64,000 nt of DNA, from positions 231,943-295,942 of the forward strand of contig JADJTL010000005.1 of the NCBI GenBank assembly GCA_016711215.1, read 5' to 3'. Under the pieces are notes generated by a model, which did no database searches, was not told where the DNA came from, and was given only the letters and a program-made list of their open reading frames with translations. The DNA is from Pseudomonadota bacterium. Its GTDB lineage: Bacteria > Myxococcota_A > Polyangia > GCA-2747355. The translations under genes were made by a program, and so were the position numbers. Of the stretch, positions 10,213-18,974 are shown piece after piece. Position 1 is the stretch's first letter. Each line of letters begins with the position of its first letter.

Positions 10213-10623
10213 GGCGGCGGCGCCCTCGAACTCCTCGCGCAGCTTCGCGTTCCACTCATCCGCCGTCGCCGCCACGGCGTCGAGCAGGTCGACGAAGGCC
10301 TCGAAGTCGAGCCCCTGCAGCCCTCGCAGCGCCCGCAGGCAGACGATGCCCCGCTGGCTATCGACGGCGAAGGCGGCGTCGCCGGTGGCCACCAGGTTGA
10401 GCTCGAGTAGTCGCCGAAAGAAGCCGGTCTGATCGTGCTCGGGCAACCGCATCGTCGGCGCGAGCAGCATCAGCACGCCGCGATCCTCGATCACGTTCAG
10501 ACCGATCACCGCCGAGCCCCGGCGCATCGAGGCGTAGCCGTCCTCGTCCAGGGGATCGAACTTGACCCCGACCAGCTCGCCGAAGCGGGCGATGTATCCG
10601 TCAATCTGCTCGCGGAAGCTCAT
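10189..10623 (-). CDS. CesT/YbjN-like chaperone-fold protein
   Basis: This is a 144-residue soluble protein. Its alternating helix/strand pattern resembles the type III secretion chaperone (CesT/Tir) or YbjN fold: an N-terminal helix FREQIDGYIARFGELVG, strands through GSAVIGLNVIEDRGVLMLLA, a second helix FFRRLLELNLVATGD, strands AFAVDSQRGIVCLRAL, then a C-terminal helix. No type III secretion gene is nearby, so the fold assignment does not imply secretion; in myxobacteria such proteins are often orphans. It is convergent with the HEAT-repeat gene. The fold call is by pattern only and moderate in confidence. Confidence 0.6.
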   Translation of the reverse strand: MSFREQIDGYIARFGELVGVKFDPLDEDGYASMRRGSAVIGLNVIEDRGVLMLLAPTMRLPEHDQTGFFRRLLELNLVATGDAAFAVDSQRGIVCLRALRGLQGLDFEAFVDLLDAVAATADEWNAKLREEFEGAAASGDQRQD

Positions 10624-10785
10624 GCGTCACCCCATGCCCCTTCGGCGCCGAGTCTATCCCGAGGCCCATTGACTCACCACTTAGCGGCCCGTGTCGACCG
10701 CCAAGGCCGCGCCCGCCTCGGGCACTTCGAGCAGCGGCTCGCGCGCTCTGTACGCTGCCCGCTGGGCGTGCTAGCCCTTGGCCCC

Positions 10786-11343
10786 ATGCTGCTCAAACGC
10801 CTGCTGGCCTACGGCCTCTACGTGGCGCTGGCCGCCACTTTGGTCTACTCCTTCTTCACCGGCCTCGGACAAACGGGCCGCGTCGCGGCGCGCGCCTGCG
10901 AGGCCCTCCAACCCGAGCGCGCAGCGACCGCGGCGCGGGACTTCACGCTGCCCGATCTCGCTGGCAAGCCGCAGCGTCTCGCGCAGCGGCGCGGCAAGGT
11001 CGTCCTGCTGCACTTCTGGGCCACCTGGTGCCCCCCCTGCATCGAGGAGCTACCTTCGCTCTACCGCTTGCAACGCGCCTTGGCCGGCGAGGCCTTCGAG
11101 CTGGTGACCGTCAGCGCAGACGAAAAGGCGGCGACGGTTCGTGAGTTCTTCAGCCAGAACAAGGTCCACGCGCTCCCCGTGCTGATGGATCCGGCGCAGG
11201 AGATACCCCACGCCTACGGCACAGAGAAGTACCCGGAGAGCTACCTCATCGACGCGCAGGGCGTGATCCGCTACCGCTTCATCAACCAACGCGATTGGGG
11301 TTCGCCCGAGGCGCTGAGCTGCATCCGCACCCTCCTGCGCTGA
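10786..11343 (+). CDS. TlpA/ResA-type thioredoxin-fold protein, membrane-anchored
   Basis: This is a 185-residue protein with an N-terminal membrane anchor (LLAYGLYVALAATLVYSFF) and a periplasm-facing thioredoxin domain. The redox motif is WCPPC in FWATWCPPCIEELPS, and the cis-proline region is YPESYLIDAQG. These place it in the TlpA/ResA/AhpC-TSA group, which reduces or oxidises exported protein thiols or serves cytochrome c maturation. I chose the ATG at 10786 because it directly precedes the anchor; the reading frame is open further upstream but without a plausible start. No cytochrome genes adjoin it, so the client is unknown. Confidence 0.85.
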   Translation: MLLKRLLAYGLYVALAATLVYSFFTGLGQTGRVAARACEALQPERAATAARDFTLPDLAGKPQRLAQRRGKVVLLHFWATWCPPCIEELPSLYRLQRALAGEAFELVTVSADEKAATVREFFSQNKVHALPVLMDPAQEIPHAYGTEKYPESYLIDAQGVIRYRFINQRDWGSPEALSCIRTLLR

Positions 11344-11378
11344 GAGCACCCGCGCCGGGGGGGGGCGCAAACGCCCGC

Positions 11379-12218
11379 TCAGGCGCCGCCGAGGCGACGC
11401 AGCCGGGCCAGGCTGAAGATTAGCGCCGCGAGGCCGGCGCCGATCGTCAGCCCCGCGCCCAGGTAGTAAGCGCCGAGCGCGCCGCGGATCCCTTCGTAGG
11501 TCGGCAGGGCCACGGCGCCCGCGATCAGCACGGTCTGCGCCAGCAGCAACTCGAGCGCCCAACGCCGCCGCAGCGTGCGCGCGACGAGCAGCACGACGGC
11601 CAGCAGCGCCAACGCCGCGCTGATCCACCCGAGGCCCTCCACCCCGGCGCGCAGCCCCTCGACCCGCACGTAATACCAGGGCAGGAAGGCGCCGAGGAAG
11701 CAGCCGCCGAGGGCCCACAGCGTCGCGCGATCCCGCGCGTGGAGCTGCCGCCGCACGCCGCCGAACCAGGCCGGTAACTCCCCGAGCAGGACGAGCTCGC
11801 GCGGCGCCGCTGGCGGTCCGGCTCCCTCCTCGCGCTCCCGCTGCCGCATCGAGCGCTTGACCATCGCCGGCACCTCGACCTCGACGATGCGCGTCGCCCG
11901 CTCACCCTCGCGATCGAGCGTCACGACCCGGGTCGCCAGCGCCTTCTCGCCGCGCCCGCCAGCCGCAGTCGCCTGATCCGTCGGAGGGCGCCCCTCCGCG
12001 CGCTCGTGCGGCTCGGCCGAGGTCATCACCGGATCGCCCGCGGGGCCGTCACGCGTAAGGAGCCGATGGCTGAGCGAGGGGGTCGCGCCCCCCTGCGCCG
12101 CCGGCTGCGGCCGCAGGGCCGCGACCCCGCCCGCGGGCTCGCCAGGCTCAGCCTCGGCGCAATGCTCGCAGTGCAGGGCGTAATCCGGCAAGACGCGGCG
12201 GCAGGTGGGGCAACGCAT
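11379..12218 (-). CDS. zinc-ribbon protein with multiple membrane segments
   Basis: This is a 279-residue protein of unknown function. It opens with a zinc-ribbon MRCPTCRRVLPDYALHCEHC (two CxxC pairs), followed by a disordered charged linker of about 100 residues. The C-terminal half has about four hydrophobic segments, including ATLWALGGCFLGAFLPWYY and ALALLAVVLLVARTL. Such ribbon-linker-membrane proteins are common in myxobacteria, and none that I know has an assigned role. It is convergent with the thioredoxin gene. The ATG at 12218 begins directly with the ribbon, which supports the start. Confidence 0.65.
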   Translation of the reverse strand: MRCPTCRRVLPDYALHCEHCAEAEPGEPAGGVAALRPQPAAQGGATPSLSHRLLTRDGPAGDPVMTSAEPHERAEGRPPTDQATAAGGRGEKALATRVVTLDREGERATRIVEVEVPAMVKRSMRQREREEGAGPPAAPRELVLLGELPAWFGGVRRQLHARDRATLWALGGCFLGAFLPWYYVRVEGLRAGVEGLGWISAALALLAVVLLVARTLRRRWALELLLAQTVLIAGAVALPTYEGIRGALGAYYLGAGLTIGAGLAALIFSLARLRRLGGA

Positions 12219-12296
12219 GCGTGACGCAGTATAGCCGAGACCACCGCCGCGGGGAGACCCCGCCGGACCGCCCGCCAGTCCGTCTGGAGCGGGGCC

Positions 12297-15239
12297 TCAG
12301 AAGCGGTTGCCGATCAACATGAAGAACTGATCGCCGCCCGGATCCATCAGGCCCCTTGCGTAGCCCAGGCGCAAGGTCAGCGAGAAGACGTAGCCCACGA
12401 CCCACTCCGTCAGGAGCTCGGCGCCGACCCCGACCTTCAGTCGATCCCAGGCCAGGGCGCCAAAGAGCGCGTCACCGACGTCGCCGAAAGCCGTCAGATG
12501 CAGGTAGTTGACGTAGACGGGCAGCGTCGACAGCCCCCGCTCGAACGAGAAGAGGGGCATCCGGTACTCCAGATTGAGCAGATGATATTGATCGCCGAAG
12601 AGCGCGCCCGGATCGTAGCCGCGCAGATAGGAGCCGCCGAGCGGTCGCAGATCGATGACCGCGCGCACCAGATCCTGCTCGGGGAACCCGCCGAGAAAGA
12701 AGTAGCCGCGCCGGCGGAAGTCGCCGCGCGCCGCGCCACCGCCATAGCGCAGCGCCAGCACGTGCTGCTGCAGCCACGGCAGGGGCACGAACTCGCTCCA
12801 CGACCACGTCAGCTCGGTGTTGTCGAAGCGGCTGCCCACGGCGCCGGCATCGACGCGCAGCGCGACGTCGATGCGGCGACCGCGCTCGGGGCTGATCGAC
12901 TCGGCGTAGGACTCGACGTTGTCGTAGCTGAGACCGATGCTCAACCCCGCGCGAAGGCCAACCTCCGGTAGCTGCGGACTGAGCGTCGAGGGGAGCACCA
13001 ACGCGCGTAGGGGCTCGGCCGCGCGCAGCCAGTTGAGATCGTAGCCCAGCGACAGACCGACGGCGTGCTCGGGCATGCGCAGCAGCGGCAGCGCCGTCGC
13101 GAGCGAGAGGCCGTAGTTCTGCTCGATGTAGCCGCGCTGAGCACCGTCGAGCACCAGGCCCCCGCGCTTGCTGACGGAGCGGCTGGTCCCGAGCCCCAGC
13201 GAGGGCCACCAGCGTTGATTGCGATAGGAGGCCGCGTAGGAGACGTAGCCGCGGTCGAGGTTGGTATCGAGGCGCAGACCCCAGCGATGACGACCGATCA
13301 CGTCGGCGCCGTCGAGGCGCAGACCGACGCTGAGCCCGACCCCATCGTCGGCGACGTCGAAGGCCCAGGCGCGGGGGTAGAGCGTGCTCCAGGGCTGATA
13401 GGGCCGGGTGAAAGCGTCGCGCGGCGCTGCCAAGGCCGCGGCGCCGATCGGCGGCGGCCGATCCTCGACGTAGGGCAACGCCGGCAGGAAGCGATGGCGC
13501 TCGAGCGCCATCGCGTGCAGGTCGTAGCCCTTGGCGGAGAAACCGACATAATAGAGCTGTCGCTCGTCGGCGCTGACCGCCGGCGAGAACGCCCCCCCCA
13601 GCACGTTCGTCACCTGCCAGAGCGCCAGGCCGTCGAGCTCCACGCAGTAGATGTTGTAGATTCCCGTGCGATCCGAGCTGAAGTACACGCGGCGGCCGTC
13701 GGCCGAGAACTGCGGATCGAGATCCAGCGCGCGATCATCGGTGAGCGCGCGCAGCGCCCCGTCCGCCACCCGGACCAGCACCACGTCACGCCGGCCCCCG
13801 CTGCGCTGCTGCGAGACCGCCAGCCAACGCCCGTCGGGGCTGAAGCGCGGCGTGAAGAACTGCTCGCCCGGCGCCGCCCGCAGCAGCGTGCGCGGCGGGC
13901 CACCGCCCCAGGGAAGCAGCCGCAAGGCGCCCGATCCGAGCTCCTGGGTGACAAACACCACCCAGCGCCCGTCTGGCGAGACGTCGGGCTCGCGTGCCCG
14001 CAAACCACGCGTCAGCCGCCGCAGCGCCCCGTCACCCCGCCTTCGGGCGTAGAGATCGTGAAAGCTATTGAAGGTGCGCCAATTGACCGGCTGAGCATAA
14101 ACGACGTGACGCCCATCCGGCGTCAGCGCCACCGTCTCCCCTCCGACGTGGTGCAGCCGGGCTCGGGTCGCGCCGTGCTGGGTCTCGATGATGCGGAGGA
14201 CGTCGTGCCGACGGCCATCACCTTCGATAAAGGCCAGCTCCCGCCCGTCGCGGCTTAGCCGCGGTGAGCTCAGCGACCAACCATGATCCGTGACGCGCCG
14301 AAAGGGCGTCAGCCCGCGCTGCTCGACCACGGCCCGTTGCCGCGCATAGCGCCGCCGGAGATGGTCTTTGAACTGCTCGTAGAGCTGCTCGAAGCTCAGC
14401 CCGAAGACCTCTCGGGCCGCGCTGTTGAGCCCGTAGGGCAGCGGGCGTCCCGCGTAGCCATGACTGATCGCCGTCAGCTTCGCCTCGCCGTAGCGCTCGG
14501 CGAGGAAAGCGAGGAAGCGCCCACCATAGAGGTAGGGCACCGTGCCCCGCGGGTAATGGCGGGTCAGCGATGAGATCTGGTCGAGATCTAGCAGGCGGCC
14601 TTCGAGCACCGCGGCGCGCAGCATCATATCGTGCAGCGCGGCGCGATTGCGGCCGCCCGAGGTTAGCCGCGTCTCCTCGTAGACCCCGAGCCCCTCGATG
14701 AACCAGCGCGGCTGGAGCTGATTCGGAAACCAGGTCCGACCGAGCACGGCATTGACCAGCCGCGGCAGGCCATGAACCGTGTCGAGGTGAAGGATGTGCG
14801 TGTACTCATGGACCAAGAGCAAGAAGAGGTAGTCGTCGTAGTCGTGCAGCGTGTCGCGCGAGCCGGGGGCCGCCGCCAGCACCTGAATCGCGTTGTAGGG
14901 CACGACCGACGCCAACCCGTTGGCGCCATCGGTGCTATCCGTCACGACCACGTGCGTGCGGCCGCGCGGCAGGTGACGCAGCGCGGGTGCGAGCAGCGCA
15001 TGCGCCCGCTCCGCCGCGCCGGCGACGCGCCGCGCCAGCGCCGCCTCGCTGTGGCGTTCGCTGACGTAGTAGTGCACCGAGAAGTGCGCCGTCGTCAGCG
15101 TGTACCAACGCCGCGAGGGTTCCTCGGCGCGCGCGCCCGTCACTAGGCTGAGCAACCCGAGCAGCAAAGCCGACGCCAGGGCGGTCGCGCCGACAGGCAA
15201 AGTCACGGCTAGCGTTGGCGGGCCCTGCCGCTGCCGCAT
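12297..15239 (-). CDS. metalloprotease / beta-propeller / Omp85-like outer-membrane barrel fusion
   Basis: This is a 980-residue exported protein with three parts. After a signal sequence (ASALLLGLLSLVTGARA) comes a peptidase-MA-like gluzincin domain with HEYTH at about residue 144 and the third-ligand motif FIEGLGVYEE. The middle, about 300-590, holds PD40/TolB-type propeller blades such as SPDGRWVVFVT, SPDGRWLAVSQ and SADGRRVYFSSD. The C-terminal third is amphipathic beta strands with an Omp85-type LRGYDPG segment, LEYRMPL, and a terminal Phe (IGNRF), as expected for a BamA/TamA-family barrel. The most likely location is the outer membrane, with protease and propeller in the periplasm. The catalytic residues look intact and the substrate is unknown. 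Confidence 0.8.
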   Translation of the reverse strand: MRQRQGPPTLAVTLPVGATALASALLLGLLSLVTGARAEEPSRRWYTLTTAHFSVHYYVSERHSEAALARRVAGAAERAHALLAPALRHLPRGRTHVVVTDSTDGANGLASVVPYNAIQVLAAAPGSRDTLHDYDDYLFLLLVHEYTHILHLDTVHGLPRLVNAVLGRTWFPNQLQPRWFIEGLGVYEETRLTSGGRNRAALHDMMLRAAVLEGRLLDLDQISSLTRHYPRGTVPYLYGGRFLAFLAERYGEAKLTAISHGYAGRPLPYGLNSAAREVFGLSFEQLYEQFKDHLRRRYARQRAVVEQRGLTPFRRVTDHGWSLSSPRLSRDGRELAFIEGDGRRHDVLRIIETQHGATRARLHHVGGETVALTPDGRHVVYAQPVNWRTFNSFHDLYARRRGDGALRRLTRGLRAREPDVSPDGRWVVFVTQELGSGALRLLPWGGGPPRTLLRAAPGEQFFTPRFSPDGRWLAVSQQRSGGRRDVVLVRVADGALRALTDDRALDLDPQFSADGRRVYFSSDRTGIYNIYCVELDGLALWQVTNVLGGAFSPAVSADERQLYYVGFSAKGYDLHAMALERHRFLPALPYVEDRPPPIGAAALAAPRDAFTRPYQPWSTLYPRAWAFDVADDGVGLSVGLRLDGADVIGRHRWGLRLDTNLDRGYVSYAASYRNQRWWPSLGLGTSRSVSKRGGLVLDGAQRGYIEQNYGLSLATALPLLRMPEHAVGLSLGYDLNWLRAAEPLRALVLPSTLSPQLPEVGLRAGLSIGLSYDNVESYAESISPERGRRIDVALRVDAGAVGSRFDNTELTWSWSEFVPLPWLQQHVLALRYGGGAARGDFRRRGYFFLGGFPEQDLVRAVIDLRPLGGSYLRGYDPGALFGDQYHLLNLEYRMPLFSFERGLSTLPVYVNYLHLTAFGDVGDALFGALAWDRLKVGVGAELLTEWVVGYVFSLTLRLGYARGLMDPGGDQFFMLIGNRF

Positions 15240-15243
15240 CGGC

Positions 15244-15780
15244 TCATTCCGCCGCGCTGGCGTCCAGTTCGAGCGCCAGTGCGCGATTGACCACGGAGAA
15301 GCCCAGTCGCCGGTAGATGCGATCGGCCGCGTCGTTTCCCTGCCAGACCGTCAGCACTACTTGATCGGCCCCGCGCTCCCGACAGGCCTCGATCGCCGCT
15401 GCCAACAGGCGCTCGCCCACGCCAGCCCGTCGCGCGCCGACCGCGACAATCAGGTCGTCGAGATAGCCACGTCGCCGCGCGCGGGCCCAGCCGCTGCGCG
15501 GCGTATCGAAGACCTGTAGCCGCACCGCGCCGAGCACCACGCCCGCCCGCTCCGCCACCAACAGCGCCTGGGTCGGATCCGCCAGCCGCGCGACGAACTC
15601 GCGCTGCGCGCGCGCCAGGGGCGGCGCGCGAAAGAAGCCCGGCTGCAGCTCGCCGTGCGTCCGATCGAGCTCCTGCCAGAGCGAGCGCAGCGCCGGCCAG
15701 TCCACTTGCTCCGCGCGCCGCAGCGTCAGCGCGGGGTCGCTGCTGCTCCGCCGCGGCCGCGGGCGCCCTAGCGCGGCCAC
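15244..15780 (-). CDS. GNAT-family N-acetyltransferase
   Basis: The product is about 178 residues with the GCN5-related acetyltransferase fold. It shows the N-terminal strand ALTLRRAEQVDWPALRSLW, the acetyl-CoA loop YLDDLIVAVGARRAGVGERL (an R-x-x-G-x-G/A variant), and the C-terminal strand-helix ending YRRLGFSVVNRALALEL. The substrate cannot be told. The most likely start is GTG at 15780, which overlaps the ptsI stop and implies translational coupling. No in-frame ATG lies in a sensible place, so the exact start is uncertain. Confidence 0.75.
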   Translation of the reverse strand: MAALGRPRPRRSSSDPALTLRRAEQVDWPALRSLWQELDRTHGELQPGFFRAPPLARAQREFVARLADPTQALLVAERAGVVLGAVRLQVFDTPRSGWARARRRGYLDDLIVAVGARRAGVGERLLAAAIEACRERGADQVVLTVWQGNDAADRIYRRLGFSVVNRALALELDASAAE

Positions 15781-17534
15781 GGCTCGTCCGCGCTCGCGCC
15801 CGCCGTGGCGCCAGCGAAGGTCTCCTCCGGAAACATCTCGGCCATGCCCGCACGCACCTCCTCCTCGATCTCCTCCGCGGTCGAGAGCCCGAGGGCGCGC
15901 TGCGCCATGCGCTCGCCGTCGCTGCAGCGACCGCTGCGGATCACCGCCTTGACCCGCGGCAGGGCCCGCGGATTGATGCTGAAGGCCCGCACCCCCAACC
16001 CCATCAGCAACAACGAGAGCAAGGGATCGCCCGCCATCTCGCCGCAGACCGAGACCCCAATCCCGGCGCTCCGCGCGGCCTGCACTACGCGCGCGATCAG
16101 CCGCAGAATCGCCGGATGCAAGGGCCGAAAGAGATGATTGACCCGGTCGTTCACGCGATCGACGCCGAGCGTGTATTGAATCAGGTCGTTGGTGCCGATC
16201 GCGAAGAAGTCCGACTCGCGCGCCAACTGGTCGGCGATCAGCGCGGCCGAGGGCATCTCGACCATGATCCCGACCTCGATGCTGCTGGGGCACGCGCCGA
16301 CCAACGCATCCCGACAGCGAAAGAGCAGGCTCTTGGCCTCTCGCAGCTCGGACACGCTCGAGACCATCGGGAACATCACCCGCAGGGTTTGACCCGCGGC
16401 GGCCCGCAGCAGCCCGCGCAGCTCCGCCGCGAAGACCTCGGGCTGCAGCAGCGAGAGCCGGATCCCGCGCAAGCCCATCGCCGGATTGGCCTCCACGGCC
16501 CCGAGTCCGAGCGCCCCCGGGCGCACCTCGAGGTCGCAGGTGCGAAAGGTCACGGGCAGCCCGCCGCAGCTCACCAACACCTGGCGCGCGCGCCTCAGGT
16601 GCTCCTGCTCACCCTCGTCCTCCGCTGCACCCTGAGGGAGGTAGTCGCTGCGATAGAGCCCGATGCCCTCCGCGCCCTGATCGCGCGCGAGCGACACGTC
16701 CTCGGGCGACCCAGCATTGGCCAGCAGGGTGACACGCACGCCGTCGAGCGTGACCGCCGGCAGGGTGCGGGCACCGAGCAGCTCGCGCAGCCGCTCGGTG
16801 CGCTCGCGCTGCAGCCGGCGGTAGTCCTCGGCCATCGCCGAATCGGGAGCGACGAGCACCTCGCCGTGCTTGCCATCGACGACCACCGTCTCAGCGTTGG
16901 CGATCTGCGTCGTCGCGCGTCGCACGCCGATCACCGCCACCATCCCGAGGGCGCGCGCCATGATCGCCGAATGCGACGTCGGGCCGCCGACCTCGGTGAC
17001 AAAGCCCTGCACCTCGGCGCGGTGGAGCTGAGCGATCTCGGCCGGCGCCAGGTCATGCGCCACGACGATCGCCCGCGCCGGCACCGGCGCCGTGGTCGGG
17101 CGCTCGCCGATCAGCGTCACCAGCAGATGCCGCACCCCGAAGTCGACATCGCTGCGCCGCTCGCGAAAGTAACGCTCGTCGACCTGCTCGAAGACCTTCC
17201 TGATCTCGCGCGCCACCTCGCGCAAGGCCCACTCGGCGTTGACCCGCTTCTGGCGGATCAGCGCGGTCGTGCGCTCGATCAGATGCTTGTCGCGGACGAT
17301 GAGGCGATGCGCCTCGAGGATCAGCGTGTCACCGCCGACCGCGGCGAGGCGCGCGCCGATCCGCTGCAGCTCGTCGTCCGTCGCCTCGACGGCCGCGTGG
17401 AAGCGCTGGATCTCCGTCTCGATGTTATCGCTTGGCAGCTTGCGCTGCGACACGCGCAGCCGTCGGCGGTCGATCAGGAAGGCCTCGCCGACCGCAAAAC
17501 CCTCCGCACCAGCAATACCGCGCAAGCGCCGCAC
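15768..17534 (-). CDS. ptsI: PTS enzyme I (phosphoenolpyruvate-protein phosphotransferase)
   Basis: Enzyme I takes phosphate from PEP and passes it to HPr. The 588-residue protein has the HPr-binding helical domain, the phosphohistidine site GGPTSHSA (His188), and the PEP-binding TIM barrel. The barrel shows LYRSDYL, NPAMGLRGIRLSL, MVEMPSAALIAD, GTNDLIQYTLGVDR and the C-terminal Cys in VCGEMAGDP. There is no N-terminal GAF domain, so it is the PtsI rather than the PtsP form. The start is GTG at 17534. Downstream of ptsH, ptsN and rapZ on the same strand, it probably feeds the EIIANtr branch, because no sugar permease is in the window. Confidence 0.95.
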   Translation of the reverse strand: MRRLRGIAGAEGFAVGEAFLIDRRRLRVSQRKLPSDNIETEIQRFHAAVEATDDELQRIGARLAAVGGDTLILEAHRLIVRDKHLIERTTALIRQKRVNAEWALREVAREIRKVFEQVDERYFRERRSDVDFGVRHLLVTLIGERPTTAPVPARAIVVAHDLAPAEIAQLHRAEVQGFVTEVGGPTSHSAIMARALGMVAVIGVRRATTQIANAETVVVDGKHGEVLVAPDSAMAEDYRRLQRERTERLRELLGARTLPAVTLDGVRVTLLANAGSPEDVSLARDQGAEGIGLYRSDYLPQGAAEDEGEQEHLRRARQVLVSCGGLPVTFRTCDLEVRPGALGLGAVEANPAMGLRGIRLSLLQPEVFAAELRGLLRAAAGQTLRVMFPMVSSVSELREAKSLLFRCRDALVGACPSSIEVGIMVEMPSAALIADQLARESDFFAIGTNDLIQYTLGVDRVNDRVNHLFRPLHPAILRLIARVVQAARSAGIGVSVCGEMAGDPLLSLLLMGLGVRAFSINPRALPRVKAVIRSGRCSDGERMAQRALGLSTAEEIEEEVRAGMAEMFPEETFAGATAGASADEPWPR

Positions 17535-17588
17535 GCCGTATCCTACACCGCAACGGGCGCCGGCGCGCGAACGCCGCGCCGCGGCGCC

Positions 17589-17924
17589 CTAGCTCACCTG
17601 CTCGCCAAAGCGTCCCTCGATCAGCTCGCCGAGCGCGGCGATCGCCTGGGCGGCGTCCTCGCCTCGGGCGCGCACCGTGATGCCCGATCCCTTGTCCGCC
17701 AGCAGCATCAGCACGCCGACGACGCTCTTGCCGTCATGCACCCGGCCATCCTTCTCGACCTCGATCGCGCTGCCGTAGCGCGCCGCGAGCTGCACGAACT
17801 GCGTCGCCGTGCGGGCATGGAGCCCATGCTCGTTGCGCAAGGTGAAGTGTCTCTCGCAGGGCACCGGCCCCCCCGCCACTGACTCCGTCATCGCCTGCCC
17901 ACTACCCTCTGTCATCGGCCCCAC
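17589..17924 (-). CDS. ptsH: phosphocarrier protein HPr
   Basis: This is HPr of the phosphotransferase system. The phosphohistidine lies in EHGLHARTATQF (His36 in this reading). The serine-phosphorylation region is GKSVVGVLMLLA (Ser67). The 111-residue reading has about 20 extra N-terminal residues compared with the usual 88; an internal Met (MTESVAGG) gives a length closer to normal. HPr lies 54 bases upstream of ptsI. No HPr kinase gene (hprK) occurs in the window, so whether Ser67 is used cannot be judged. Confidence 0.93.
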   Translation of the reverse strand: MGPMTEGSGQAMTESVAGGPVPCERHFTLRNEHGLHARTATQFVQLAARYGSAIEVEKDGRVHDGKSVVGVLMLLADKGSGITVRARGEDAAQAIAALGELIEGRFGEQVS

Positions 17925-17983
17925 CTCGGCCTACCGGCGGCGCCGCCACGGCCCGCCACACGCGCGGCCATCCGACGCCGCGC

Positions 17984-18832
17984 CTAGCGCTGCACATCGC
18001 GATGACGGACGCGCACCGCCCGCTTCTCGCCGAGACGCTGCGCCAGCGCCTCGACAATGGCCACCGATCGGTGGCGGCCCCCCGTACAACCGACGGCGAT
18101 CGTCAGGTACACCTTGCCCTCCGCCTGATAGCGCGGCAGCAGAAACTCCAAGAGCTCGCCCGTCCGCTCGTTGAACTCGACCGCGTCGGGCTGCTTCAGC
18201 ACGTAGTCGGCGACCGGCGCATCCTCGCCGCTGAGGTCCTGCAGCTCCTTGATGAAGAAGGGGTTGGGCAAGAAGCGCACGTCGAGGACGAGATCAGCGT
18301 GCGAGGGCACACCGTAACGGAAGCCGAACGAGAGCAGCGAGACCACGAGCCCGCTCGTGCCGCGCTGATAACGATCCTGCACCAGCTGCTTGAGCTGATG
18401 CACGGTCAGCGTCGTGCTGTCGATACAGACGCTGGCGAGGGCCCGCATCGGCGCGAGCAGGCGTCGCTCCTCGGCCAGGCCGGCCAGCAGATCATCGCTC
18501 GAGAGCGGGTGGCGGCGCCGCGTCTGCGAGAAGCGCCGCGTCAGCTCCGTATCGGTGGCGTCGAGGTAGACCACCTCGAGCACGAAACCACGCGCCGTCA
18601 GCGCGACGTAGGACTCAGCATAGCCGGCGATGTAGTGCCGCAGACGCGCGTCGGCGACCAGCGCGACGTGGTCGACGCCCGGCTCCTGCTTCATCGTGTC
18701 GAGGAAGGCGTCGAGCAGCGGTTGCGGGAGGTTGTCGACGCAGTAGAAGCCGAGATCCTCCACGGCTCGCAGCGCCGTCGTCTTGCCGGCACCCGATACC
18801 CCCGTGAAGATGATCGTCGTCAGCTGCTCCAC
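17984..18832 (-). CDS. rapZ: RNase adapter protein RapZ/YvcJ, nucleotide-binding
   Basis: This is a 282-residue P-loop protein of the RapZ (YvcJ/YhbJ) family, which in Escherichia coli guides RNase E to the GlmZ small RNA and so sets amino-sugar synthesis. Walker A is GVSGAGKTT (11-19). The family signature GFYCVDNLPQPLLDAF follows, then YLDATDTELTRRFSQTRRRHPLS, and the C-terminal domain has IAVGCTGGRHRSVAIVEAL. It sits between ptsN and ptsH as in many proteobacteria. Its stop is 59 bases before the ptsH start. The glmZ target system itself is not visible here. Confidence 0.93.
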   Translation of the reverse strand: MEQLTTIIFTGVSGAGKTTALRAVEDLGFYCVDNLPQPLLDAFLDTMKQEPGVDHVALVADARLRHYIAGYAESYVALTARGFVLEVVYLDATDTELTRRFSQTRRRHPLSSDDLLAGLAEERRLLAPMRALASVCIDSTTLTVHQLKQLVQDRYQRGTSGLVVSLLSFGFRYGVPSHADLVLDVRFLPNPFFIKELQDLSGEDAPVADYVLKQPDAVEFNERTGELLEFLLPRYQAEGKVYLTIAVGCTGGRHRSVAIVEALAQRLGEKRAVRVRHRDVQR

Positions 18833-18904
18833 CCGGACTCCGTCGACTCGCCGCCACCGCGCGAGCCCACCCGCTACGCCCGCGGCGCCACCGCGTCAGG
18901 GCCA

Positions 18905-18974
18905 CCACCGCCTCAAGGCCACCGCCTCAAGGCCACCGCCTCAAGGCCACCGCCTCAAGGCCACCGCCTCAAGG
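18905..18974. repeat. five perfect tandem copies of a 14-bp unit
   Basis: The 14-base unit CCACCGCCTCAAGG is repeated five times without mismatch. The array lies between ptsN and rapZ (minus-strand order), and its last copy contains the ptsN stop codon at 18969-18971. A partly matching sequence precedes it at 18890-18904. The array falls in the untranslated spacer apart from that stop. It is not a CRISPR: it has no spacers. Confidence 0.9.

Noticed and set aside
15781..16293. Upstream extension of the GNAT gene
   Set aside because: The frame is open but overlaps ptsI completely, and the sequence lacks any acetyltransferase feature.
18905..18974. CRISPR array
   Set aside because: The 14-bp units are contiguous with no spacers and no cas genes are nearby; the Cas4-like nuclease at 61.2 kb belongs to a recombination module.
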